This document shows positions 8,068 to 15,087 of a stretch of 60,191 nucleotides of DNA, one piece after another; positions within the stretch are counted from its first letter, which is position 1; each line of letters begins with the position of its first letter. Position numbers and translations under genes: made by a program. Below the pieces are notes generated by a model. The model was not told the DNA's origin, searched no databases, and was given only the letters and a program-made list of their open reading frames with translations. Source of the stretch: Rathayibacter_A sp036510655 (GTDB taxonomy: Bacteria; Actinomycetota; Actinomycetes; Actinomycetales; Microbacteriaceae); assembly GCA_036510655.1 (NCBI GenBank), contig DATCDQ010000103.1, positions 1-60,191 of the forward strand, in the 5' to 3' direction.

Positions 8068-8478
8068 ATGGTGGAGTCGATCGCACGCGTGCGTCACATC
8101 CGCGTTACGCCTCAGAAGGCCCGTCGCGTCGTCAACCTGATCCGTGGCAAGCAGGCCGTCGAGGCCCTGGCCATCCTGAAGTTCGCGCCCCAGGGAGCGA
8201 GCGAGCCGGTATACAAGCTCGTCGCATCCGCAATGGCAAACGCGCGAGTCAAGGCCGACAATTCGAACACCTACCTGGATGAGCAGGACCTGTACGTGAG
8301 CCAGGCATTCGTCGATGAGGGAACAACCCTCAAGCGTTTCCAGCCCCGCGCCCAGGGACGCGCATTCCAGATTTTGAAGCGCACCAGCCACATCACGGTC
8401 GTTGTCTCAACACCGGAGGCGGCCGAAGAAGTTGCTGCAACAAGCCGCGCGGCCGCGCAGAAGAAGGCGAGCAAGTAA
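8068..8478 (+). CDS. rplV: 50S ribosomal protein L22
   Basis: 136 residues. The core carries VRVTPQKARRVVNLIRGK-type sequence (about 10-27) and the tunnel-lining hairpin KRFQPRAQGRAFQILKRTSH (about 89-108). About 20 extra Ala/Lys residues follow the usual ITVVV strand. A strong AAGGAGG Shine-Dalgarno precedes it, and the stop overlaps the rpsC start (TAATG). Confidence 0.97.
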   Translation: MVESIARVRHIRVTPQKARRVVNLIRGKQAVEALAILKFAPQGASEPVYKLVASAMANARVKADNSNTYLDEQDLYVSQAFVDEGTTLKRFQPRAQGRAFQILKRTSHITVVVSTPEAAEEVAATSRAAAQKKASK

Positions 8479-9236
8479 TGGGTCAGAAAGTCAATCCATA
8501 CGGCTTCCGTCTGGGAATCACCACCGACCACGTGTCGCGCTGGTTCTCCGACAGCACCAAGCCGGGTCAGCGTTACGCCGACTTCGTGGCGGAGGACGTC
8601 AAGATCCGTCGTCTGCTCGCCAAGCAGCTCGACCGCGCCGGCGTTTCGCGCATCGAAATCGAGCGCACCCGTGACCGTGTCCGCGTCGACATCCACACCG
8701 CCCGCCCGGGCATCGTGATCGGACGCCGTGGCGCCGAGGCCGAGCGCATCCGCGCCGATCTCGAGAAGCTCACCGGCAAGCAGATCCAGCTGAACATCCT
8801 CGAGGTCAAGAACCCCGAAGCGGATGCCCAGCTCGTCGCCCAGGGCATCGCCGAGCAGCTCTCCGCTCGCGTTGCATTCCGCCGCGCGATGCGCAAGGGT
8901 CTGCAGGGTGCTCAGCGCGCCGGTGCGAAGGGTGTTCGCATCCAGGTCTCCGGTCGCCTCGGCGGCGCCGAGATGAGCCGGTCCGAGTTCTACCGCGAGG
9001 GTCGTGTGCCGCTGCACACGCTGCGCGCGAACATCGACTACGGCTTCTACGAGGCCAAGACCACGTTCGGCCGCATCGGCGTGAAGGTGTGGATCTACAA
9101 GGGTGACATCACCAACAAGGAACTTGCTCGCGAGCAGGCCGGCGCCAAGTCGTCCCGCCCCGAGCGCAGCGACCGCCCGCGTCGTGCGCCCCGTGCGCAG
9201 GACAGCGCCCCGGTTGCAGAAGGGGCTAGCGCTTAA
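8478..9236 (+). CDS. rpsC: 30S ribosomal protein S3
   Basis: 252 residues. It begins MGQKVNPYGFRLGI and has the KH-domain loop IVIGRRGAEAERIR (about 76-89). The C-terminal domain contains GRLGGAEMSRSEFYREGRVP. S3 is part of the mRNA entry tunnel and its helicase function. After residue 215 or so there is an Arg/Pro/Ala-rich tail that is variable in actinobacteria. The start overlaps the rplV stop. Confidence 0.98.
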   Translation: MGQKVNPYGFRLGITTDHVSRWFSDSTKPGQRYADFVAEDVKIRRLLAKQLDRAGVSRIEIERTRDRVRVDIHTARPGIVIGRRGAEAERIRADLEKLTGKQIQLNILEVKNPEADAQLVAQGIAEQLSARVAFRRAMRKGLQGAQRAGAKGVRIQVSGRLGGAEMSRSEFYREGRVPLHTLRANIDYGFYEAKTTFGRIGVKVWIYKGDITNKELAREQAGAKSSRPERSDRPRRAPRAQDSAPVAEGASA

Positions 9237-9238
9237 TC

Positions 9239-9658
9239 ATGTTGATTCCACGTAGAGTCAAGCACCGAAAGCAGCACCACCCGGGTCGCAGCGGTCAGGC
9301 GACCGGCGGCACGAAGGTGTCGTTCGGTGAGTTCGGCATCCAGGCGCTCACGCCCGCATATGTGACCAACCGTCAGATCGAGTCGGCTCGTATCGCCATG
9401 ACGCGGCACATCAAGCGCGGTGGAAAGGTGTGGATCAACATCTACCCCGACCGCCCGATCACGAAGAAGCCGGCTGAAACCCGCATGGGTTCCGGTAAAG
9501 GCTCACCCGAGTGGTGGGTCGCAAACGTCAAGCCGGGTCGCGTGCTGTTCGAGGTCGCCGGCGTCGATGAGACGCTGGCCCGCGAGGCGCTGACCCGTGC
9601 CATCCACAAGCTGCCCCTCAAGGCACGCATCATCAAGCGCGAGGAGGGCGACGCATAA
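9239..9658 (+). CDS. rplP: 50S ribosomal protein L16
   Basis: 139 residues, full length. Starts MLIPRRVKHRKQHHPGR and contains TRHIKRGGKVWINIYPD and the conserved RMGSGKGSPEWWVANVKPG segment. L16 organises the A-site tRNA region of the 50S subunit. Its stop overlaps the rpmC start (TAATG). Confidence 0.98.
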   Translation: MLIPRRVKHRKQHHPGRSGQATGGTKVSFGEFGIQALTPAYVTNRQIESARIAMTRHIKRGGKVWINIYPDRPITKKPAETRMGSGKGSPEWWVANVKPGRVLFEVAGVDETLAREALTRAIHKLPLKARIIKREEGDA

Positions 9659-10050
9659 TGGCGATCGGATCCAAGGAACTCACCCCGGAAGACCTCGACA
9701 CGTTCGACGAGGGCAAGCTCAGCGATGAACTGAAGAAGGCCAAGGAAGAACTGTTCAACCTGCGCTTCCAGTCCGCAACCGGCCAGCTCGAAAGCCACGG
9801 CCGTCTGCGCGCCGTCAAGCGCGACATCGCGCGGATCTACACCGTGATTCGCGAACGCGAGCTCGGCATCCGGGCAACGCCGTTGGTCGTCGAGATCCCC
9901 GTCAAGGCGGCCAAGAAGTCCAAGAAGGCTGCCGCAGAAGCGGATGCCGCCGAGGATACGGATGCTGCTGGCTCGGCCGCTGCTGATGCAGCCGCCACAG
10001 ACGCCGCCGGCACTGAAGAAACCACCACCGAAGAGACGAAGGAGGCGTGA
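9658..10050 (+). CDS. rpmC: 50S ribosomal protein L29 with long Ala/acidic tail
   Basis: 130 residues, nearly twice the usual 60-80. Residues 1-80 are a normal L29, with SDELKKAKEELFNLRFQSAT and the RAVKRDIARIYTVIRERE helix. Residues 81-130 form a Lys-rich then Ala/Asp/Thr/Glu-rich low-complexity tail (KAAKKSKKAAAEADAAED...). L29 lies at the tunnel exit, so the tail would be solvent exposed near the nascent chain. Its role is unknown. The TGA stop falls between the rpsQ Shine-Dalgarno and its ATG. Confidence 0.95.
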   Translation: MAIGSKELTPEDLDTFDEGKLSDELKKAKEELFNLRFQSATGQLESHGRLRAVKRDIARIYTVIRERELGIRATPLVVEIPVKAAKKSKKAAAEADAAEDTDAAGSAAADAAATDAAGTEETTTEETKEA

Positions 10051-10052
10051 AC

Positions 10053-10385
10053 ATGGCCGCTCAGAATATCGCTGCTGAGGCAGAGGGCAAGCCCGCGACC
10101 GGGTCGAGCGCCCACGACGTCAAAGACGCCGCAGCACGCAACTACCGCAAGTCACGTCGCGGATACGTCGTCAGCGACAAGATGGACAAGACCATCGTCG
10201 TCGAGGTCGAAGACCGCGTGAAGCACCCCCTGTACGGCAAGGTCATCCGCCGCACCTCCAAGGTGAAGGTGCACGACGAGCAGAACAGCGCCGGCATCGG
10301 CGACCTGGTCGTCATCAACGAGACCCGTCCCCTCAGCGCCACGAAGCGCTGGCGCCTGGTCGAGATTCTCGAGAAGGCCAAGTAA
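10053..10385 (+). CDS. rpsQ: 30S ribosomal protein S17
   Basis: 110 residues from the ATG at 10053, chosen because AAGGAGG (10039-10045) lies 7 bp upstream. A GTG at 10047 would be only one base from that site. After about 30 extra N-terminal residues the core reads RKSRRGYVVSDKMDKTIVV and KHPLYGKVIRRTSK. S17 binds 16S rRNA early in 30S assembly. Confidence 0.96.
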   Translation: MAAQNIAAEAEGKPATGSSAHDVKDAAARNYRKSRRGYVVSDKMDKTIVVEVEDRVKHPLYGKVIRRTSKVKVHDEQNSAGIGDLVVINETRPLSATKRWRLVEILEKAK

Positions 10386-10420
10386 GCCCCGCCCGGCTTG
10401 CTTGAGAAGAGGACACAGAA

Positions 10421-10789
10421 ATGCTTCAGCAGGAATCACGAGTCAAGGTCGCCGACAACACCGGCGCCAAGGAGCTCCTGACCATTCGCGTGCTCGGCGG
10501 CTCCGGGCGTCGATACGCCGGCCTGGGTGACGTCATCGTCGCCACCGTCAAGGATGCAATCCCCGGCGGCAACGTGAAGAAGGGTGACATCGTCAAGGCG
10601 GTCATCGTTCGCACGGTCAAGCAGACGCGTCGCGCAGACGGCTCGTACATCAAGTTCGATGAGAACGCCGCAGTGATCTTGAAGAACGACGGTGACCCCC
10701 GGGGCACGCGTATCTTCGGACCGGTCGGTCGCGAGCTTCGCGACAAGAAGTTCATGAAGATCATCTCGCTGGCACCGGAGGTTATCTAA
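10421..10789 (+). CDS. rplN: 50S ribosomal protein L14
   Basis: 122 residues, the invariant length for L14. MLQQESRVKVADNTGAKELL at the start, TVKQTRRADGSYIKFDENAA in the middle and RELRDKKFMKIISLAPEVI at the end. It contributes to inter-subunit bridges and to the RsfS silencing site. Confidence 0.98.
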   Translation: MLQQESRVKVADNTGAKELLTIRVLGGSGRRYAGLGDVIVATVKDAIPGGNVKKGDIVKAVIVRTVKQTRRADGSYIKFDENAAVILKNDGDPRGTRIFGPVGRELRDKKFMKIISLAPEVI

Positions 10790-10792
10790 GTC

Positions 10793-11152
10793 ATGGCGAA
10801 CATCAAGAAGGGTGACCTCGTTCAGGTCATCACGGGCGCGACCGAGGCCCGCGGTGGATACCGCGGCAAGCAGGGTCGTGTCATCGAGGTCCAGGTCGAG
10901 AAGAACCGGGTCATCGTCGAAGGCGTCAACTATGTCAAGAAGCACGTCAAGGTCGGGCAGACGCAGCGCGGCTCAACGACAGGCGGCATCGAGACACACG
11001 AGGCACCGATCCACATCTCGAATGTGGCAGTGGTCGACCCCGAGACCAAGAAGCCGACGCGTGTCGGTCACCGCAACGAGACGGTAACGAAGGACGGCGT
11101 CACGAAGACGGTCCGCGTTCGTTACGCGAAGAAGTCAGGTAAGGACCTGTAA
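10793..11152 (+). CDS. rplX: 50S ribosomal protein L24
   Basis: 119 residues with the KOW motif KKGDLVQVITGATEARGGYR-like segment at the N-terminus and VEGVNYVKKHVK. It initiates 50S assembly. Three bases separate it from rplN, and its stop overlaps the rplE start (TAATG). Confidence 0.97.
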   Translation: MANIKKGDLVQVITGATEARGGYRGKQGRVIEVQVEKNRVIVEGVNYVKKHVKVGQTQRGSTTGGIETHEAPIHISNVAVVDPETKKPTRVGHRNETVTKDGVTKTVRVRYAKKSGKDL

Positions 11153-11757
11153 TGAGTGAGACTGCAACTGCTGCGACGACTGGTTCGGTGTCTGCGAAGA
11201 CAGCCCAGCCGCGCCTGAAGCAGAAGTACAAGAGCGAGATCCTTCCGCAACTGCAGAAGGACTTCGGATTCACCAACGTTCACCAAGTACCAGGCCTTGT
11301 CAAGGTCGTCGTGAACACCGGTGTCGGTGACGCTGCCCGCGACGGCAAGGTCATGGACGGCGCTGTGGCGGACCTCACCAAGATCACCGGCCAGAAGCCG
11401 CAGATCACGAAGGCCCGGCAGTCGATCGCCCAGTTCAAGCTCCGCGAAGGCCAGCCGATCGGCGCCCACGTGACGCTGCGCGGTGACCGAGCCTGGGAGT
11501 TCCTCGACCGGTTGCTGTCGCTCGCGCTTCCGCGCATCCGCGACTTCCGCGGCCTGAGCGACAAGCAGTTCGACGGCAACGGCAACTACACGTTCGGTCT
11601 CCAGGAGCAGGCAGTGTTCCACGAGATCGACCAGGACAAGATCGATCGCGTTCGCGGCTTCGACATCACTGTCGTCACGACCGCCAAGAATGACGACGAG
11701 GGCCGCGCATTGTTGAAGGCGCTCGGCTTCCCGTTCAGGCAGGCCGAAAACAACTGA
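11152..11757 (+). CDS. rplE: 50S ribosomal protein L5
   Basis: 201 residues. About 17 Thr/Ala-rich residues precede the normal start RLKQKYKSEILPQLQ. KVVVNTGVGDAARD and GQKPQITKARQSIAQFKLR are typical, as is FPRIRDFRG-like LPRIRDFRGL. L5 binds 5S rRNA and contacts the P-site tRNA. In many actinobacteria the next gene is rpsN. Here a 106-bp gap leads directly to rpsH. Confidence 0.97.
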   Translation: MSETATAATTGSVSAKTAQPRLKQKYKSEILPQLQKDFGFTNVHQVPGLVKVVVNTGVGDAARDGKVMDGAVADLTKITGQKPQITKARQSIAQFKLREGQPIGAHVTLRGDRAWEFLDRLLSLALPRIRDFRGLSDKQFDGNGNYTFGLQEQAVFHEIDQDKIDRVRGFDITVVTTAKNDDEGRALLKALGFPFRQAENN

Positions 11758-11767
11758 ATACCCCACT

Positions 11768-11795
11768 CCGGTCGCTGAGCGAAGTCGAAGCGCCG
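11768..11795. repeat. GTCGCTGAGCGAAGTCGAAGCG repeat copy in the rplE-rpsH gap
   Basis: Reads as the complement of the CTTCGGCTTCGCTCAGCGACC arm seen at 28573 and 28980, with one or two changes. It sits where the spc operon usually carries rpsN. The remaining gap (11796-11863) holds only the rpsH Shine-Dalgarno (AAAGGAAA). Confidence 0.6.
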
Positions 11796-11863
11796 GGACA
11801 CCATCGAAGGTCGGTCGTCGTGTAACGGCGCTCGAAACCTGATGAACAAAGGAAACACACGAA

Positions 11864-12262
11864 ATGACAATGACAGATCCGGTCGCAGACATGCTGACCA
11901 GACTGCGGAACGCCAACTCGGCGCACCACGACACCGTTTCAATGCCGCACTCGAAGCTGAAGTCTCACATCGCTGAGATCCTGAAGCGCGAGGGCTACAT
12001 CGCCGACTGGTCTGTGGCAGACGCGCGCGTCGGACAGACGCTCACGCTGGACCTCAAGTTCGGGCCGAACCGCGAACGCTCGATCTCGGGCATCAAGCGC
12101 GTTTCGAAGCCGGGCCTCCGCGTCTACGCGAAGTCGACCGAAATCCCCACGGTGATGGGCGGCCTCGGCGTCGCAATCCTGTCCACCTCCTCCGGTCTGC
12201 TCACCGACCGCCAGGCCGATAAGAAGGGCGTGGGTGGGGAAGTCCTCGCCTACGTGTGGTAA
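11864..12262 (+). CDS. rpsH: 30S ribosomal protein S8
   Basis: 132 residues, full length, from MTMTDPVADMLTRLRNAN to the conserved C-terminal GVGGEVLAYVW. It binds the central domain of 16S rRNA and in E. coli is the translational repressor of the spc operon. ATG at 11864 or at 11870 (two codons later); the first is annotated. Confidence 0.97.
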   Translation: MTMTDPVADMLTRLRNANSAHHDTVSMPHSKLKSHIAEILKREGYIADWSVADARVGQTLTLDLKFGPNRERSISGIKRVSKPGLRVYAKSTEIPTVMGGLGVAILSTSSGLLTDRQADKKGVGGEVLAYVW

Positions 12263-12269
12263 TCACGTC

Positions 12270-12806
12270 ATGTCGCGTATTGGAAGACTGCCCATCGACA
12301 TCCCAGCTGGGGTCAATGTGAAGATCGACGGCCAGGCCGTCACCGTCAAGGGCCCGAAGGGTGAACTGTCGCTCGTCGTCGCAAGCCCGATCGAGGTCGC
12401 GTTGCAGGAGAACCAGGTTCTCGTAACCCGCCCGGATGACGAGCGCGAGTCGCGTTCGCTCCACGGCCTCACCCGCACGCTCATCAATAACCAGATCATC
12501 GGAGTCACCCAGGGGTACTCCAAGGGTCTGGAAATCGTCGGCACCGGTTATCGCGTCGCGCAGAAGGGCAGCGGCGTCGAGTTCGCGGTCGGCTTCTCGC
12601 ATCCGGTCAACGTCGAGCCGCCAGCAGGCATCAGCTTCACGGTTGAGGGCAACAACAAGCTCACTGTGACCGGAATCGACAAGCAGGCCGTCGGTGAGGT
12701 TGCCGCGAACATCCGCAAGATTCGCAAACCTGAGCCTTACAAGGGCAAGGGCATCCGCTACGCCGGTGAAGTCGTTCGCCGCAAGGCCGGAAAGAGTGGT
12801 AAGTAA
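12270..12806 (+). CDS. rplF: 50S ribosomal protein L6
   Basis: 178 residues from the ATG at 12270 (MSRIGRLPIDIPAGV). The frame is open upstream into rpsH but L6 conservation begins here. Two L6 repeats are visible; the C-terminal one contains GVEFAVGFSHPV and RKPEPYKGKGIRYAGE. It sits near the factor-binding site and sarcin-ricin loop. Confidence 0.98.
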   Translation: MSRIGRLPIDIPAGVNVKIDGQAVTVKGPKGELSLVVASPIEVALQENQVLVTRPDDERESRSLHGLTRTLINNQIIGVTQGYSKGLEIVGTGYRVAQKGSGVEFAVGFSHPVNVEPPAGISFTVEGNNKLTVTGIDKQAVGEVAANIRKIRKPEPYKGKGIRYAGEVVRRKAGKSGK

Positions 12807-12808
12807 GC

Positions 12809-13168
12809 ATGGCTATCAAAACCAAATCAGCCGCGCGTAACCGCAGGCACGCCCGTCTTCGCAAGAAGATCGTCGGCACGGAGGTTCGTCCTCGCCTGGT
12901 GGTCACCCGTTCGGCACGGCACATCTTCGTGCAGGTCGTCGACGACAGCAAGGGTCACACCCTCGTCTCAGCATCGACGCTCGAAACGGACCTGCGCAGC
13001 TTCGACGGAGACAAGAAGGCCAAAGCGCATAAGGTCGGCGAAATCGTCGCCGAGCGCGCCAAGCAGGCCGGAATCGACGCCGTCGTGTTCGACCGCGGTG
13101 GAAACAAGTACGCGGGACGCGTTGCTGCACTCGCCGATGGAGCTCGAGAGGGTGGATTGGACCTGTGA
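12809..13168 (+). CDS. rplR: 50S ribosomal protein L18
   Basis: 119 residues. RLRKKIVGTEVRPRLVVTRS followed by HIFVQVVDD and the C-terminal FDRGGNKYAGRVAALADGAR. It binds 5S rRNA together with L5. Its end overlaps the rpsE GTG start by 4 bp (GTGA). Confidence 0.98.
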   Translation: MAIKTKSAARNRRHARLRKKIVGTEVRPRLVVTRSARHIFVQVVDDSKGHTLVSASTLETDLRSFDGDKKAKAHKVGEIVAERAKQAGIDAVVFDRGGNKYAGRVAALADGAREGGLDL

Positions 13169-14058
13169 GCACTGTGCCAGAGAACGCCGCGCCAGCTAAC
13201 GGCGTGCCCGCAAAGGACGAAACGAAGGAGCAGGACGTGGCCGCTGCCCAAACGAGTGCTACGCAGTCGAGTGCTGACCAGTCGAGTGCTGCCCAGACGG
13301 GTAGTGCCCAGTCGGGGGGTGCCCAGACGGGTAGTGCCCAGTCGAGCGCCGACCAGGCGGCTGAGAAGCCGGTTGAGACCGCTGCGGGCAGTGACACGAC
13401 GAGCCGTGACAACGCGCGTGACAACCGTCGCGGCGGCGGTGGTGGCGGCGGTCGTGACCGCAACCAAGGTGGTCGTGACCGTGGCGGTCGGGACTCGGAC
13501 AAGAGCCAGTTCCTCGAGCGCGTTGTGACCATCAACCGCGTCTCCAAGGTCGTCAAGGGTGGTCGTCGCTTCAGCTTCACCGCTCTGGTCGTCGTCGGAG
13601 ACGGCAACGGACTCGTCGGTGTCGGCTATGGCAAGGCCCGCGAAGTTCCGCTCGCGATCTCCAAGGGCGTTGAAGAGGCGAAGAAGAACTTCTTCCGCGT
13701 TCCCCGCGTCGACAAGACGATCCCGCACCCCGTGCAGGGTGAGGCCGCGGCCGGCGTCGTGCTGCTGCGTCCCGCCGCCGCCGGTACCGGTGTTATCGCC
13801 GGTGGCCCGGTGCGCGCCGTGCTCGAGTGTGCAGGCATCCACGACGTGCTGAGCAAGTCGCTGGGTTCCTCTAACACAATCAACATCGTGCACGCGACCG
13901 TGGCGGCGCTGAAGCAGCTTGAGGAACCTCGCGCTGTTGCTGCCCGGCGGGGGCTCGACTACGACCAGGTTGCCCCCGCACGTTTGCTGCGGATCGAGGC
14001 GCAGGCGGCAGAGGCTGCTGCGGCGGCTCGCCAGGGTGCTGTGAAGGAAGGTGTCTGA
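13165..14058 (+). CDS. rpsE: 30S ribosomal protein S5 with very long N-terminal extension
   Basis: 297 residues against the usual 165-230. The GTG at 13165 is translationally coupled to rplR; in-frame starts closer to the core are lacking. Residues 29-64 are a Gln/Ser/Ala/Gly low-complexity run with repeated AQTGSAQS. Residues 88-109 are Gly/Arg-rich (RGG-like). The S5 core starts near residue 114 (FLERVVTINRVSKVVKGGRR) and has GYGKAREVPLAISKGVEEAK. S5 affects decoding fidelity at the mRNA entry. The tail is probably disordered, and the RGG part could contact RNA. Confidence 0.95.
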   Translation: MSTVPENAAPANGVPAKDETKEQDVAAAQTSATQSSADQSSAAQTGSAQSGGAQTGSAQSSADQAAEKPVETAAGSDTTSRDNARDNRRGGGGGGGRDRNQGGRDRGGRDSDKSQFLERVVTINRVSKVVKGGRRFSFTALVVVGDGNGLVGVGYGKAREVPLAISKGVEEAKKNFFRVPRVDKTIPHPVQGEAAAGVVLLRPAAAGTGVIAGGPVRAVLECAGIHDVLSKSLGSSNTINIVHATVAALKQLEEPRAVAARRGLDYDQVAPARLLRIEAQAAEAAAAARQGAVKEGV

Positions 14059-14240
14059 TGGCTCGCCTGAAAGTGACGCAGATCAAGTCCAAAATTAGTG
14101 AGAAGCAGAACCAGCGCGATACCCTTCGAAGCCTGGGACTGCATCGCATCGGTGATTCGGTTGTGCGCGAGGACAACTCGCAGAACCGCGGGTACGTGCG
14201 TACCGTAGCTCACCTGGTGAAGGTCGAGGAGATTGACTAA
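14058..14240 (+). CDS. rpmD: 50S ribosomal protein L30
   Basis: 60 residues, standard length. KVTQIKSKISEKQNQRDTLR then LGLHRIGDSVVREDN. Start and stop overlap rpsE and rplO (TGATG and TAATG junctions), a tightly coupled cistron. Confidence 0.97.
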   Translation: MARLKVTQIKSKISEKQNQRDTLRSLGLHRIGDSVVREDNSQNRGYVRTVAHLVKVEEID

Positions 14241-14977
14241 TGCCCGAAGATAAAGAGACTGTGGCCACGAGCCCGGCCGAGAAGAAGGCGACCGCGCCGA
14301 AAAAGGCTGCTGCTTCGGACAAGCCGGCTGCCGACAAGAAGGCTCCTGCCGAGAAGAAGGCCGCGTCCGAGAAGAAGGCCGCGTCTGAGAAGAAGGCTCC
14401 TTCCGAGAAGAAGGCCGCGTCTGAGAAGAAGGCACCTTCCGAGAAGAAGCCTGCTTCCGAGAAGGCATCCGCTGCTGCGGCAAGCTCCGGGACCGCCAAG
14501 AAGGCGCCTGCGAAAAAGGTAGAGCCCGCGGAGACCCGTGAGCACGTACTGAAGGTTCACCACCTGCGCCCGGCTCCCGGTGCCAAGAAAGACCGCACTC
14601 GCGTTGGACGCGGTGAGGGTTCGAAGGGTAAGACTGCCGGTCGTGGAACCAAGGGGACCAAAGCGCGCTACCAGGTGCGCCCCGGCTTCCAGGGAGGGCA
14701 GTTGCCCTTCCACATGCGTGCGCCGAAGCTGCGCGGGTTCAAGAACCCGTTCCGCGTCGAGTACCAGGTCGTGAACCTCGAGAAGCTGGCCGAACTGTAC
14801 CCGGTGGGTGGCGATGTCACCATCACCGACCTCGTGCAGAAGGGTGCCGTTCGCAAGAACGAGAAGGTCAAGGTTCTTGGCACGGGTGACATTGCGGTTA
14901 AGCTGAATGTTGCAGTCGACAAGGTCTCCGGCTCTGCTGAGCAGAAGATCGTGGCCGCTGGCGGTTCCGTCAACTAG
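14240..14977 (+). CDS. rplO: 50S ribosomal protein L15 with histone H1-like N-terminal extension
   Basis: 245 residues; L15 is normally about 145. The core starts near residue 103 (HVLKVHHLRPAPGAKK) and has RVGRGEGSKGKTAGRGTKGT. Residues 1-100 are a Lys/Ala/Ser/Glu repeat region with SEKKA/PSEKKAA units at about 37-74, similar in composition to histone H1-like tails. It belongs to the same open frame and starts at a TAATG junction with rpmD, so it is likely translated. L15 sits inside the 50S subunit at the central protuberance side, and the tail must protrude from it. Function unknown. Confidence 0.95.
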   Translation: MPEDKETVATSPAEKKATAPKKAAASDKPAADKKAPAEKKAASEKKAASEKKAPSEKKAASEKKAPSEKKPASEKASAAAASSGTAKKAPAKKVEPAETREHVLKVHHLRPAPGAKKDRTRVGRGEGSKGKTAGRGTKGTKARYQVRPGFQGGQLPFHMRAPKLRGFKNPFRVEYQVVNLEKLAELYPVGGDVTITDLVQKGAVRKNEKVKVLGTGDIAVKLNVAVDKVSGSAEQKIVAAGGSVN

Positions 14978-15025
14978 ACCCGGTTGGATTGGATTGTTCA
15001 ATCCGATCAAACCCGTAAAGTAGTG

Positions 15026-15060
15026 CAGTCGGGTGGTTGGCATACCCAACCGCCCGACTG
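15026..15060 (+). terminator. strong hairpin between rplO and secY
   Basis: 15-bp stem (arms 15026-15040 and 15046-15060, one G-T mismatch) with a CATAC loop, followed by TCTCGTT. A smaller GGATTG-TT-CAATCC hairpin lies just upstream. It could partly terminate transcription of the ribosomal genes or attenuate secY-adk-map. Confidence 0.55.
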
Positions 15061-15087
15061 TCTCGTTACAGGAAAGCAGGACGCCCC

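Noticed and set aside
12955..13893. Minus-strand protein with RLGTTRLGT-like repeats opposite rpsE
   Set aside because: The repeats are the antisense reading of the S5 QTGSAQS repeats.
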